Shown: positions 1 to 7,228, counted from the stretch's first letter. The stretch is 7,228 nucleotides of DNA from Acidobacteriaceae bacterium (GCA_003140705.1 PLKU01000556.1:1-7228), one strand, 5' to 3'. Translations and numbers: made by a program. Notes: generated by a model from the sequence alone, not told the origin.

Positions 1-176
1 CGATGTCCGCCGATGTCCATGCGGTTGCCCTTGTAGAGGACCGTGCGGGAAATCCCCCCAATTTCCGTGCCGGACTCGATCAAAACGGGCTTGATTCTCG
101 AATGACGCTGCAGCTCGAGTGCGGCTGTCAGGCCCGCTGGACCCGCTCCAATAATGATCGCAGTGCCTTCCTTCAT
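1..176 (-). CDS. FAD-dependent oxidoreductase, N-terminal fragment (amine oxidase / protoporphyrinogen oxidase-like fold)
   Basis: Only the first 58 codons lie in the window; the gene continues past the left edge. The translation begins [20 protein letters not shown], a beta-alpha-beta dinucleotide-binding motif with GAGPAG at residues 10-15. Glu34 ends the second strand, where it would bind the adenosine ribose, and GGISR follows at 40-44. A DIGGH segment (54-58) comes next. This order is typical of FAD-dependent amine oxidase-like flavoproteins, including UDP-galactopyranose mutase-like and desaturase-like enzymes often found in glycan or isoprenoid clusters. The substrate cannot be told from this fragment. 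The ATG at 176-174 is chosen because AGGG (complement of 183-186) sits six bases upstream and the GxGxxG motif starts at the expected distance. It is divergent from the epimerase/glycosyltransferase pair, which fits a sugar or lipid-carrier role, but that is inference. A thioredoxin reductase-like protein is less likely given the GGISR...GGH pattern. Confidence 0.8.
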   Translation of the reverse strand, partial: MKEGTAIIIGAGPAGLTAALELQRHSRIKPVLIESGTEIGGISRTVLYKGNRMDIGGH

Positions 177-462
177 CGAGCGCCCTGATTCCTTCCCCCG
201 GGGCAATCCCCATCCCTCGATACAATTCCTGCGCTTGCGTGAACAAGATAAGGCTCCCTGAAGCCCCGGCACTCCCAGCCGCGGGCGGCGTCGTGCATTC
301 TGCAGTCTGGGAATGGGTATAGCCCTGCCTTAAAGGCCGCCAAATGGATGGAATTTAGCCCCGTGGATGCCCCTTCCGGCTCCTTGCTCTCTGTTTTCAT
401 ATGCACCACGTAGCTCGCCGGAAAAAGATCGATAGCAATTAAATCGGATATGCGCCTCGCCA

Positions 463-468
463 ATTATA
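463..468 (-). promoter_or_regulatory. Possible -10 element (TATAAT) for the leftward flavoprotein gene
   Basis: The minus strand reads CTTATAATTGG here, a perfect TATAAT. There is no convincing -35 at 16-18 bases upstream, so the call rests on the -10 alone. Transcription from here would give a leader of about 280 bases before the ATG at 176. Confidence 0.3.
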
Positions 469-603
469 AGCTGCGGTTCACGCTCGTTCCCCCGCCTGTC
501 CATGGAGCGCGCCGAATCGCCTCGTGTAGTTCAAACCGGAAATAGGCTACCGACGTACCTTCCCTCTCCATTCGAATTCCTGTGTGCCAAGTATTTGAAT
601 TGA

Positions 604-631
604 TTGCGGTTTATCTGCCGAATGCTATGAT
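604..631 (+). promoter_or_regulatory. Sigma70-type promoter of the epimerase-glycosyltransferase unit
   Basis: TTGCGG (604-609), a 16-base spacer and TATGAT (626-631), with a TGC extended -10 (623-625). The predicted start is near 638, about 65 bases before the epimerase ATG at 703. An in-frame TTG at 631 overlaps the -10 and so cannot be the translation start if this promoter is used. Confidence 0.55.
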
Positions 632-650
632 TGAAACGAATTTGGGACCT

Positions 651-662
651 GCCGGCGCCGGC
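651..662. repeat. 12-bp perfect GC palindrome in the epimerase leader
   Basis: GCCGGCGCCGGC is a perfect self-complementary 12-mer, lying between the predicted transcription start and the ATG at 703. It could be an operator or could influence leader folding. GC-rich palindromes of this size can also arise by chance in such DNA. Confidence 0.4.
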
Positions 663-702
663 TGGATTCCGGTTCCGCAGAAAGCATTGGACGGCAGCGG
701 TG

Positions 703-1740
703 ATGGCAAAATTTTTGGTGACTGGCGGGGCGGGATTCTTCGGCGGCATTCTCGCCAGCAGGCTGCTTGCCGACGGTGACGAAATAGTCAGCGTGGACCT
801 GGTGCCCAACGCCGCAAGCCATCCTGCTCTCACCAGCCTGCAACAGGATATTCGTGACGAAAATGCCATGCGCGCAATCTTTTCCGCGCACCGCTTCGAC
901 GGCGTATTTCATATAGCCGCGATGTTGGCGCACGGCCGCATGAACCGCGAACTCCTTTGGACAAGCAACGTGGATGGAACCGGCAACATTGCCCGATGCG
1001 CGCGCGAGGCTGGGGTCAAGAAACTGGTGTTCACTTCAAGCAATTGCCTGTGGGCCAGCAACCTCGGCCATCCGGTTAGAGAAGATGACCGTCCAGCTCC
1101 CGCTGAGATGTATGGGGAGTCGAAGCTCGCAGGCGAGCGAGTGCTCAGCCAGTTTCAAGACGGAATGGATATCGTCATACTACGCTGCCCCACCATTATC
1201 GACAGTGGTCGCCTCGGCCTTCTCGCAATTCTGTTTGAATTCATCCGAGAAAACAAAACGGTGTGGGTGGTAGGCTCAGGTAGCAACCGCTATCAGTTCA
1301 TCTATGCAGGCGATCTGGCGCAGGCATGCATCCAGTCGATGGACTTCAAGGGCTCCGGAACTTTCCATGTTGGCAGCGACAATGTCCCCAGCCTGCGCGA
1401 GTGCTATGAGGCCGTCATCACTGAAGCGGGTAGCCGCTCGCGCGTCCGTTCATTGCCCAAGGGGCCAACGCTCGCTGCGATGCGCGTGGCCCACAAGTTC
1501 AAGATTTCTCCCCTCGGGCCTTACCACTATCGAATGATCGCCGAAGATTTCGTCTTCGACACGAGCCGCATTCGCAACGCAATGGGCTGGCGGCCCATGG
1601 TCACCAATAGCCAGATGCTCACTCTGGCGTATAGATACTATGCTGACAACCGCGAAGCGATCCTTGCCCGCAAGAATGTCTCCGCCCACTCTCGAGCCGC
1701 TGAGATGGGAATTGTGCGCCTATTAAAGTGGATTTCATGA
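703..1740 (+). CDS. NAD(P)-dependent sugar epimerase/dehydratase-family protein (extended SDR)
   Basis: The 345-residue product is a cytosolic Rossmann-fold enzyme of the extended short-chain dehydrogenase group, which acts on nucleotide-activated sugars or related hydroxyl compounds. Seen directly: the cofactor motif TGGAGFFGG at residues 7-15; Asp32 ending strand 2, suggesting NAD(H) preference; DIRD at 49-52; HIAA at 70-73; the TSS serine region at 111-113; and the catalytic pair Tyr137-x3-Lys141 in YGESK. The length is normal for the family. The ATG at 703 is chosen because the glycine motif starts six residues later. An upstream TTG at 631 would add 24 unmotivated residues and overlaps the promoter. 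The Shine-Dalgarno is weak (GGCAGCGG just upstream). The stop overlaps the next gene's ATG (ATGA), so the two are probably translationally coupled. The exact substrate, such as a UDP-hexose, is not determinable from motifs; GalE, WbpP-like or 3-beta-hydroxysteroid-dehydrogenase-like roles are all possible. Confidence 0.88.
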   Translation: MAKFLVTGGAGFFGGILASRLLADGDEIVSVDLVPNAASHPALTSLQQDIRDENAMRAIFSAHRFDGVFHIAAMLAHGRMNRELLWTSNVDGTGNIARCAREAGVKKLVFTSSNCLWASNLGHPVREDDRPAPAEMYGESKLAGERVLSQFQDGMDIVILRCPTIIDSGRLGLLAILFEFIRENKTVWVVGSGSNRYQFIYAGDLAQACIQSMDFKGSGTFHVGSDNVPSLRECYEAVITEAGSRSRVRSLPKGPTLAAMRVAHKFKISPLGPYHYRMIAEDFVFDTSRIRNAMGWRPMVTNSQMLTLAYRYYADNREAILARKNVSAHSRAAEMGIVRLLKWIS

Positions 1741-3080
1741 GCCAGATTGTCCCGTCCACATCGGATGATCGCTTTCGCGCCCCTCGGGCAATCTTCTGGA
1801 CCGCATTCCTTGTGCGCGTCGCCTACATCGCGCTGGCCCACACATACCGCATCACCCCATTCAACAACCACTTCGAATTTGGCTGGGAGACGGGCCGCGT
1901 CGCTGCATCGGTGGCGGCCGGCCATGGCTACAGTTCCCCTTTCAGCGGCAACACCGGCCCCACTGCCTGGATGGTTCCCGGCTTTACCTTGCTTCTGGCA
2001 GGTGTCTTCAAGCTTTTCGGGATTTACTCAGCCCTCTCGGCCTTTGTGATCCAGACCGTCAACAGCTTTTTCCAGGCTCTCACCGCGCCAATGGTCTATG
2101 AGATGGGCGTGCGCGTGGCCGGCCGCCGCAACGGGCTTTGGGCAGCATGGCTGTGGGCGCTCTACCCAGGAATCATGCAATACGGCGTGAAGTGGGTGTG
2201 GGAAATGTCACTGTCAACCATGTTCTTCGCGGCCTTGCTCGTACTGGGCATGAGGATGCGTGGCACCGGCTCTGAAATCGTAACAAGGCAGCGGGTGCGC
2301 GACTGGCTGCTCTTTGGCCTGCTCTGGGGAGCGATCTCAATGACCAACCCGACTCTGCTCTTGATGGCTCCGGTGCAGGGCATCTGGGTTCTTACCGGCC
2401 CGAGTCCTGAGGGTGGCGCACCAAAGAACCACTTGCTCCGAGGCCTGGCGCTCGCGCTGCTCTCTGTCATCTCGTGCGCCGCCGTGGCTGCGCCCTGGGT
2501 GGTGCGAAATGAGCGTGTCTTTCACGCCTTCATTCCAACACGAGGCAACTTTGGCGCTGAAGCTGCCCTCGCCTGGTCACCAGAGTACGGAGGATTTCCC
2601 TGGGGAGCCACCGTGCCCACCTTCGAAGCTGCGACAGAACACCAACTCTATGCCCGGATGGGCGAACTGGCGTACGTGCGGATGCGCGGCCAGATCGCCA
2701 ACCAATCCGCACGCCAAAATCCCGCATATTTCTGGAAGATCGTCGCCTTGCGCATTTACATGTTCTGGGCCAGCGTCCCGCATACCGCGGGTGGCCACCC
2801 TGCCGCTGAAAACTTCCGCGAATTCGCCCACTGCTTCGGATCCATCTGCGGGATTTTGGGCCTGATCCTGGCGCTCCGCCACAGGCTGCCCGCGGCAGGC
2901 CTTTTCGCCTGGGCCGTGGTTCTGTTGCCGGCCATCTACTACCTCATCACCGTTGGGTCCCGCTTCCGCAACCCGCTTGAGCCAATCTTCGCCGTTCTCA
3001 CGGTTTACCTCTTCCAGCAGGCTCAACCCCGTTTGGGATTCACGATCCCCGGCCTGCGCAAGTTCTGGCCCGCCAGCTGA
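1737..3080 (+). CDS. Polytopic GT-C glycosyltransferase, GT39/ArnT/PMT-like
   Basis: This 447-residue integral membrane protein has about ten or more hydrophobic segments. The first spans residues 19-36, and others follow the 74-95 region and run through to the C terminus. GT-C enzymes of this type move a sugar from a polyprenyl-phosphate donor to a lipid, protein or glycan on the outer face of the inner membrane. The first outside loop (37-75) carries acidic residues Glu47 and Glu51 in HFEFGWE, where the family keeps its catalytic acid, followed by GHGYSSPF and TGPTAWMVPGF. A conserved-looking GSRFRNPLEP motif near residue 410 precedes the last helix. The ATG at 1737 lies inside the upstream stop (ATGA). 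A GTG at 1728 would add three residues and is less attractive. The overlap implies coupling with the epimerase, which may make the sugar precursor. Acceptor and donor are unknown. No intrinsic terminator follows directly. Confidence 0.8.
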   Translation: MSQIVPSTSDDRFRAPRAIFWTAFLVRVAYIALAHTYRITPFNNHFEFGWETGRVAASVAAGHGYSSPFSGNTGPTAWMVPGFTLLLAGVFKLFGIYSALSAFVIQTVNSFFQALTAPMVYEMGVRVAGRRNGLWAAWLWALYPGIMQYGVKWVWEMSLSTMFFAALLVLGMRMRGTGSEIVTRQRVRDWLLFGLLWGAISMTNPTLLLMAPVQGIWVLTGPSPEGGAPKNHLLRGLALALLSVISCAAVAAPWVVRNERVFHAFIPTRGNFGAEAALAWSPEYGGFPWGATVPTFEAATEHQLYARMGELAYVRMRGQIANQSARQNPAYFWKIVALRIYMFWASVPHTAGGHPAAENFREFAHCFGSICGILGLILALRHRLPAAGLFAWAVVLLPAIYYLITVGSRFRNPLEPIFAVLTVYLFQQAQPRLGFTIPGLRKFWPAS

Positions 3081-3121
3081 TTCGCATCCCGGGCCCCTAC
3101 CAATCTCGGTCCCGTCCAACG

Positions 3122-3137
3122 TCGCTTCTTCAAGCGA
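3122..3137 (+). repeat. Short hairpin downstream of the glycosyltransferase gene
   Basis: TCGCTT and AAGCGA form a perfect 6-bp stem with a CTTC loop, 42 bases after the glycosyltransferase stop. No U-tract follows, so it is not an intrinsic terminator. It may stabilise the mRNA 3' end or be chance. Confidence 0.35.
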
Positions 3138-3215
3138 ACATCCGGGGAACCATTGCCGAAGGTTTCACAGGTCGACCGGGCTCTAGGCAGGTTCACGCGT
3201 TTCCCATCGTAAACA

Positions 3216-3245
3216 TTGACCTTCGCACCCAAAACCCGGTACACT
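3216..3245 (+). promoter_or_regulatory. Sigma70-type promoter of rplU-rpmA
   Basis: TTGACC (3216-3221), an 18-base spacer and TACACT (3240-3245). Both hexamers match the vegetative consensus well, and the site faces the ribosomal genes. The predicted start is near 3252, giving a leader of about 146 bases before rplU. Confidence 0.7.
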
Positions 3246-3273
3246 ACACTGGTTTGGCGATTCCTGCCTGTTG

Positions 3274-3379
3274 CCGTGGAGCCAGACGCTCGCCCAAATG
3301 TTAAGGGCTTGAGCGTACCACGGAGCGGAAGTTTCCGCCCGAGCTATTTGAACGGATAGGCGCCCCCGTAAGGCGGGGC
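3274..3379 (+). promoter_or_regulatory. Structured mRNA leader of rplU (candidate autoregulatory element)
   Basis: Three hairpins can be read by eye. (1) A nested stem: CCGTGG (3274-3279) with CCACGG (3318-3323), enclosing CGCTCGCCC (3287-3295) with GGGC-TT-GAGCG (3305-3315), which has a two-base bulge and a nine-base loop. (2) GCGGAA (3325-3330) with TTCCGC (3333-3338). (3) GCCCC (3362-3366) with GGGGC (3375-3379), ending five bases before the Shine-Dalgarno. L21 leaders with regulatory folds are known in Firmicutes (Rfam L21 leader). Whether this leader is related to them is not visible from the sequence. Confidence 0.5.
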
Positions 3380-3397
3380 CGCGCTGGAGGATTTTTT

Positions 3398-3724
3398 ATG
3401 TACGCAGTCATTCGAACCGGTGGTAAGCAGTACCGGGTCGCACCAGGCGACGTCGTCAAGATCGAGAGCGTGGTCTCAGAGAATCAGACCATCGAGTTTA
3501 GCGATGTGCTGGCAGTCTCCGGCGAGCCGGGAACCATGGCCAAACCCGCTGCAGCCAAGGTCACGGCAGAAATCCTCGGCGAAGGCCGCGCTGCCAAGAT
3601 TCTGGTCTTCCACCTGAAGCGGAAGAAGCAGTACAAGAAGCTTCAGGGGCACAGACAGAACTTTACTGAAGTTCGCATCAAGGCCATCGAGGCCGACGGC
3701 GTCACCTACACCGCGGCCAGCTAG
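3398..3724 (+). CDS. rplU: 50S ribosomal protein L21
   Basis: L21 is a primary 23S rRNA-binding protein of the large subunit. The 108-residue product is close to the usual length of about 103. It starts MYAVIRTGGKQYRV, the family's near-invariant N terminus, and carries the signature KKQYKKLQGHRQNFTEVRI at residues 76-94. A strong TGGAGG (3385-3390) stands seven bases before the ATG, which fixes the start. It is the first gene of a two-gene operon with rpmA, 50 bases apart. A good promoter and a hairpin-rich leader precede it. Nothing in the protein is unusual. Confidence 0.98.
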   Translation: MYAVIRTGGKQYRVAPGDVVKIESVVSENQTIEFSDVLAVSGEPGTMAKPAAAKVTAEILGEGRAAKILVFHLKRKKQYKKLQGHRQNFTEVRIKAIEADGVTYTAAS

Positions 3725-3774
3725 CTGGCACAGAAATAATTGGCAACACAGAAAATTGAGAAGAGGATTCGGCA

Positions 3775-4038
3775 ATGGCACATAAGAAGGGTGGAGGCAG
3801 CTCCACAAACGGAAGAGACTCCAATGCACAGCGGCTGGGCGTAAAAGCCTTTGGCGGCGAACTTGTAACCGGCGGCTCCATCATCATGCGCCAGCGCGGC
3901 ACACGAATCAAGCCCGGCGTCAACGTGGGCATCGGGTCAGACGACACCCTTTTTGCCAAGGTCACCGGCAGGGTCAAGTTTGTCGATCGCGGCAACCGCG
4001 GACGCTTTGCCTCCATCGAGCCCGTAGCAGCCGAGTAA
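3775..4038 (+). CDS. rpmA: 50S ribosomal protein L27
   Basis: L27 reaches towards the peptidyl-transferase centre of the 50S subunit with its basic N-terminal tail. The 87-residue product has the standard length and starts [20 protein letters not shown], the diagnostic family beginning, with GGxIIxRQRGTxxxPG following at about 39-54. There is no Firmicutes-type N-terminal cleavage extension. AAGAGG (3761-3766) lies eight bases before the ATG. It is the second gene of the rplU operon, and transcription ends at the hairpin that starts 16 bases after the stop. obgE, a frequent next gene, is absent from this position. Confidence 0.98.
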   Translation: MAHKKGGGSSTNGRDSNAQRLGVKAFGGELVTGGSIIMRQRGTRIKPGVNVGIGSDDTLFAKVTGRVKFVDRGNRGRFASIEPVAAE

Positions 4039-4053
4039 ATCCAACTCGCATTC

Positions 4054-4093
4054 ATGTAAAAAGGCCACGGCGCTTGCCGTGGCCTTTTTACAT
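4054..4093. terminator. Bidirectional intrinsic terminator between rpmA and the convergent membrane protein gene
   Basis: An 18-bp perfect stem (4054-4071 with 4076-4093) closes a GCTT loop. The GC core GGCCACGGC is flanked by A5 on one side and T5 on the other, so both strands read as a stem plus U-tract. It lies 15 bases after the rpmA stop and 16 bases beyond the end of the convergent gene, so it serves both. Confidence 0.93.
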
Positions 4094-4109
4094 TCTCTTC
4101 TCTCGATGC

Positions 4110-5003
4110 TTAAGTTTCAGATTCGCGGTTCTTCAGGTTCCTGCTCAGCACCCGGTCCACAACATTCTCCACATCCGTCAGGAAGAAGCTGTTAGCCGGC
4201 TGCTGCACGGCCACCTGTGTTCCGGTATGACCCAGAGCTGACGCTATCTCGTTCCAGCGGTAGATGGTCGAGTTCACCGGCACCAGCAAAGGCTTGCGAA
4301 CTGGCTCAGGCAGCGAAGCGTAAGTGACCCACGTGCCCAGCACAACCAGAACCAACGACTGATAAACGAACTGCAACGGCCCGGTCATCGAAGCGCTGTG
4401 CGAAATGAACGACGCCGCCACAAAGTCATTGGCTGACATTAAGCCAAAGCCCAGGGCGATCCCGAACGACAAATCGCGGACCGAGAGTCGCAGGGCGTTC
4501 ATGCTTAGGCAGAGGAAAGCCAGCAAGCACAACTCGAGGATGCTCACCGAGCGCATCAGCCCGTACGCGATGTCCGTGATGACCATCAGGCCTTTATGCA
4601 CAAAGGACATTGACGAAAGAGTCACGATCGCCGAGGCCAGCACAGTCCAGCGAAAAATCACGATGCCGAACTTCGCCAGTCCCGGCAGCGCAGAAAGTGC
4701 TGAACGAAATACTTCCATGCAGATGAAGAACAGCAGAACGGCGCTCGCGATATATACCGCGTAGTAAAGGATGAAGTAGGCGAAGGTGCACATGTCGTGC
4801 ACTTCTTTTGACGTGGACAGTTGTCCCATCTGGCCCAGCAGCAAGATCGACAGCAGCGGCGTTGACGCCACGCGCAGAGCCAGGTACGCCCCCATCGCCG
4901 GGAACCGCCGATGTAGCCCCTTCTTCCAGAACATGAATCCGAGCGTGGCTGAGAGTAGAAACTCCATCGCGCCCATCATCGACATTACAAGTTGAGAAGA
5001 CAT
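4110..5003 (-). CDS. Seven-helix integral membrane protein of unknown function
   Basis: I do not recognise this 297-residue protein by name. Seven hydrophobic segments are visible at about residues 7-26, 36-56, 73-95, 112-131, 140-168, 178-199 and 210-231. A polar C-terminal tail of about 65 residues follows, predicted cytoplasmic if the basic WKKGLHRR loop at 26-33 is inside. Charged residues lie at helix ends (Glu14, Glu97, Glu157, Asp193). No catalytic, kinase or transporter motif is seen. The ATG at 5003 is supported by GGTGAG (complement of 5012-5017) eight bases upstream. The gene has its own promoter with a palindrome at the predicted start, and ends at the shared terminator. A small exported-peptide gene lies 111 bp upstream on the same strand. 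A sensor or receptor-like role is possible from topology alone, but this is not supported by any motif. Confidence 0.85.
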   Translation of the reverse strand: MSSQLVMSMMGAMEFLLSATLGFMFWKKGLHRRFPAMGAYLALRVASTPLLSILLLGQMGQLSTSKEVHDMCTFAYFILYYAVYIASAVLLFFICMEVFRSALSALPGLAKFGIVIFRWTVLASAIVTLSSMSFVHKGLMVITDIAYGLMRSVSILELCLLAFLCLSMNALRLSVRDLSFGIALGFGLMSANDFVAASFISHSASMTGPLQFVYQSLVLVVLGTWVTYASLPEPVRKPLLVPVNSTIYRWNEIASALGHTGTQVAVQQPANSFFLTDVENVVDRVLSRNLKNRESET

Positions 5004-5024
5004 ATAGGTGGCTCACCATCCTGG

Positions 5025-5034
5025 GAATGCATTC
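5025..5034. promoter_or_regulatory. Operator-like palindrome at the transcription start of the seven-helix gene
   Basis: GAATGCATTC is a perfect 10-bp palindrome. It extends to the 16-bp TGGGAATGCATTCACA (5022-5037) with one mismatched pair. It covers the predicted start (about 5030) of the minus-strand promoter, a common place for repressor binding. Confidence 0.4.
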
Positions 5035-5036
5035 AC

Positions 5037-5065
5037 AGAATAGCGCCGAATACCCTTGCACTCAA
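5037..5065 (-). promoter_or_regulatory. Sigma70-type promoter of the seven-helix membrane protein gene
   Basis: On the minus strand: TTGAGT (complement of 5060-5065), a 17-base spacer and TATTCT (complement of 5037-5042). The predicted start is near 5030, leaving a short leader of about 27 bases before the ATG at 5003. Confidence 0.5.
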
Positions 5066-5086
5066 CCTAAAAATCTCTTATTCCTC

Positions 5087-5102
5087 TGACACTTTTGTGC
5101 CA
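5087..5102 (-). other. Weak hairpin after the small peptide gene
   Basis: On the minus strand TGGCAC-AAAA-GTGTCA forms a 6-bp stem with one G-U pair, 12 bases after the peptide stop. The nearest T-run is about 11 bases further on, so it is at best a poor terminator. Read-through into the membrane protein gene is possible. Confidence 0.3.
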
Positions 5103-5114
5103 TCCCCGCCATTT

Positions 5115-5294
5115 TTACTTGGTGGGTGCCACGCCCGGGCAGGTCGGAATTGCCGGATCGCAGACTGGGATCGGCATTCTTTCCGTGGCCGACTGGTGGC
5201 TCGATATGGGGCTCGTGGTCGACGAAGAGACTGAAGCTGCTGCTGCTCCCGCAAAAACAATCGACAAGGCAATGATGCGAATTGTGAGTTTCAT
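5115..5294 (-). CDS. Small exported peptide with signal sequence and two cysteines (novel, hypothetical)
   Basis: This is a 59-residue ORF. It starts MKLTIRIIALSIVFAGAAAA: a short basic N-region (Lys2, Arg6), a hydrophobic core at 7-16 and an AGAAAA stretch, a textbook Sec signal peptide with likely cleavage near residues 18-20. The mature part, about 40 residues, is Ser/Thr-rich and then Pro-rich, with Cys45 and Cys52 in PVCDPAIPTCPG, able to form a small disulfide loop. It ends PTK. A strong AGAGAGG (complement of 5304-5310) lies nine bases before the ATG at 5294, which argues that it is translated. The cysteine after the signal is too far away for a lipobox. No clear promoter was found upstream. 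It shares strand with the seven-helix gene 111 bp downstream. Longer frames overlapping this stretch lack such features. Function is unknown; a secreted or periplasmic peptide is an inference. Confidence 0.65.
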   Translation of the reverse strand: MKLTIRIIALSIVFAGAAAASVSSSTTSPISSHQSATERMPIPVCDPAIPTCPGVAPTK

Positions 5295-5400
5295 CGTTGG
5301 TAACCTCTCTTTGGTTCATTCGGACTGGAGATGGCTCTCCTGTCACCGTATTGTTTGACGATAATTCATATTAAGGCCAAATTATTCATCCATATGCGAA

Positions 5401-5430
5401 AGTAATAATCTTTTGGATTACTAACGTAAT
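5401..5430. repeat. Triple GTAAT/ATTAC motif, operator-like
   Basis: GTAAT (5402-5406), ATTAC (5417-5421) and GTAAT (5426-5430) alternate in orientation. The pairs make AGTAAT-N10-ATTACT and ATTAC-N4-GTAAT. The motif sits between the divergent small-peptide gene and gyrB, upstream of the gyrB promoters. It could be a regulator site, though AT-rich DNA raises the chance of coincidence. Confidence 0.35.
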
Positions 5431-5446
5431 AAACACAGATTCATTC

Positions 5447-5475
5447 TTGACCCCCAGAGACCTACTTTTTACCCT
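5447..5475 (+). promoter_or_regulatory. gyrB: Candidate upstream gyrB promoter
   Basis: TTGACC (5447-5452), a 17-base spacer and TACCCT (5470-5475). The -35 is strong. The -10 keeps the first T, second A and final T. The start would be near 5482, about 290 bases before gyrB. Confidence 0.45.
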
Positions 5476-5506
5476 CTAATCGATGCCTCTCCGGACCCTC
5501 CGCGCA

Positions 5507-5515
5507 TGGTAAAAT
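5507..5515 (+). promoter_or_regulatory. gyrB: Candidate extended -10 promoter of gyrB
   Basis: TGGTAAAAT combines an extended -10 TG with TAAAAT (5510-5515, five of six consensus bases). There is no good -35, as extended -10 promoters can tolerate. The start would be near 5522. Confidence 0.4.
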
Positions 5516-5573
5516 TGAGACAGGTAATTTTTGCGCAAAGCCCACATCTTGCAAGCGGTTAGAGCAGAATCAG

Positions 5574-7228
<1,655 letters not shown>

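Larger units (their letters stand above)
177..702. other. Divergent intergenic region, no supported gene
   Basis: This 526-bp spacer separates the leftward flavoprotein gene from the rightward epimerase gene. Open frames here lack a Shine-Dalgarno and recognisable protein features. It holds a TATAAT on the minus strand (463-468), the epimerase promoter (604-631) and a GC-rich palindrome (651-662). No terminator, tRNA or repeat was seen. Confidence 0.6.
3081..3397. other. Intergenic region: hairpin, promoter and rplU leader; no gene
   Basis: This 317-bp gap holds no supported ORF. From left to right it contains a 6-bp hairpin (3122-3137), the rplU promoter (3216-3245) and a structured leader (3252-3397). 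Confidence 0.6.

Noticed and set aside
173..463. 96-codon minus-strand frame whose stop overlaps the flavoprotein ATG (ATGA)
   Set aside because: It starts with TTG on top of a TATAAT, has no Shine-Dalgarno, and has no recognisable domain or hydrophobic pattern. The overlap can be chance.
631..702. N-terminal extension of the epimerase from a TTG at 631
   Set aside because: The TTG overlaps the -10 element, and the 24 added residues precede a normal Rossmann start at 703.
2577..3119. 180-codon minus-strand frame opposite the glycosyltransferase
   Set aside because: Antisense shadow of a clearly membrane-spanning coding frame; no ribosome binding site or recognisable motif.
3122..3137. Intrinsic terminator of the glycosyltransferase gene
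   Set aside because: The hairpin is only 6 bp and lacks a following T-run; kept only as a hairpin feature.
5062..5346. 94-codon minus-strand frame overlapping the small exported peptide
   Set aside because: It has no good ribosome binding site or protein features. The shorter frame at 5115-5294 has the Shine-Dalgarno and the signal peptide.
5506..5562. 18-codon ORF (MVKLRQVIFAQSPHLASG) as a gyrB leader peptide
   Set aside because: No Shine-Dalgarno, and its ATG overlaps the candidate extended -10.

Overview
The window looks like a piece of an Acidobacteriota chromosome, probably class Terriglobia. This is an inference from protein style: the GyrB Toprim motif reads EGESAGG, the GT-C membrane protein resembles those common in that group, and GC-rich codons are used throughout. 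No search could be run. Most of the window is housekeeping and cell-envelope DNA. No phage, transposon, CRISPR array, tRNA or rRNA was seen.

Left part (1-3080): the 5' end of an FAD-dependent oxidoreductase gene runs leftward off the edge. A 526-bp divergent spacer separates it from a rightward two-gene unit. That unit is an NAD-dependent sugar epimerase/dehydratase-like protein, overlapped at ATGA by a polytopic GT-C (GT39/ArnT-like) glycosyltransferase. Together these suggest sugar-nucleotide or lipid-linked sugar metabolism feeding the cell envelope. The epimerase has a good extended -10 promoter, and that promoter rules out the longer TTG start.

Middle (3081-4093): a clear sigma70-type promoter and a long leader that can fold into nested hairpins precede rplU (L21) and rpmA (L27). 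The ribosomal operon ends at an 18-bp perfect-stem terminator. The terminator also serves the convergent gene. obgE, which often follows rpmA, is absent here.

Right part (4110-5294, minus strand): an unrecognised seven-helix membrane protein has its own promoter and a perfect 10-bp palindrome over the predicted transcription start. Just upstream on the same strand is a small ORF of 59 codons. It has a strong Shine-Dalgarno, a Sec-type signal peptide and two cysteines in the short mature part. This candidate small exported peptide next to an orphan membrane protein is the most interesting item in the window.

Right edge (5295-7228): an AT-rich divergent region with a triple GTAAT/ATTAC motif and a long hairpin-rich leader lead into gyrB. 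The gyrB gene runs off the window after the start of its Toprim domain. Its natural Glu stands where E. coli GyrB has Asp426.
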